Assembly (NCBI GenBank): GCA_051275515.1
Contig: JBNMOT010000172.1
Location: 1 to 6,124 of the forward strand
Direction of reading: 5' to 3'
DNA: 6,124 nucleotides
Origin: Oleispira sp051275515
Lineage (GTDB): Bacteria > Pseudomonadota > Gammaproteobacteria > Pseudomonadales > Oceanobacteraceae
Shown here: positions 6,061 through 6,124 of the stretch, one piece after another
Numbering within the stretch: position 1 is the first letter of the stretch
Layout of the letters: each line of letters starts with the position of its first letter
Made by a program: the position numbers and the translations under genes
The notes under the pieces: model-generated
What the model was told of the DNA's origin: nothing
Database searches by the model: none
Seen by the model: the letters and a program-made list of their open reading frames with translations, nothing else

Positions 6061-6124
6061 TTAGTAACTTACGCTAACTTCTCGTCCTTTAACCAAGTAT
6101 TCCTCGCCGAAGAGATCGCTTCGT
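6061..6124 (-). CDS. Possible 3' end of another minus-strand gene, cut by the window edge
   Basis: Two overlapping minus-strand frames are open to the edge. One ends at TAA 6063-6061 (last residues LFGEEYLVKGREVSVSY) and the other at TAA 6071-6069 (EAISSARNTWLKDEKLA). Both read as believable protein C-termini and I cannot choose between them or name a family; neither may be real. The bases from 6061 to the propeller gene hold no other gene, only the inverted repeat, promoter and ribosome site. Confidence 0.25.
   Translation of the reverse strand, partial: RSDLFGEEYLVKGREVSVSY

Overview
The window looks like a piece of a gammaproteobacterial chromosome, probably from a marine or aquatic heterotroph. 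This rests on the ETF-ubiquinone oxidoreductase, a DUF1285 protein of the type common in Pseudomonas and Shewanella relatives, moderate GC and typical sigma70-like signals. I infer the lineage from protein character only and cannot place it to genus. I see no mobile element, tRNA, rRNA or CRISPR array.

Layout. The left quarter (1-1544, + strand) is the 3' nine-tenths of an ETF-QO gene, cut by the window edge. It ends at a strong UUCG-loop terminator. It faces four minus-strand genes, which in transcription order (right to left) are: a secreted protein joining a beta-sandwich, a mini-cytochrome c domain and a seven-bladed Vgb-like propeller (4066-5856); a classical short-chain dehydrogenase/reductase (3173-4021); a radical SAM protein with a CX4CX2C cluster motif (2232-3110); and a DUF1285 protein (1655-2200). 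Gaps are 44, 62 and 31 nt, so the four could be one transcript from the promoter at 5901-5928. The radical SAM gene may also have its own promoter. The convergent junction at 1545-1680 holds two hairpins and a perfect 10-bp inverted repeat spanning the DUF1285 stop codon.

The right edge (5857-6124) holds a promoter and ribosome binding site, which argue for a GTG start about 100 bases inside the longest open frame. It also holds an imperfect inverted repeat upstream of the promoter and possibly the last codons of another minus-strand gene.

How the genes work together. ETF-QO passes electrons from fatty acid and amino acid oxidation to ubiquinone and has no evident link to the minus-strand genes. 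The propeller-cytochrome protein (periplasm) and the SDR (cytoplasm) could be two redox steps on one substrate, but this is inference from adjacency. The radical SAM and DUF1285 proteins have no known reaction. I see no clearly new defence or mobile system. The most unusual object is the secreted cytochrome-propeller hybrid.
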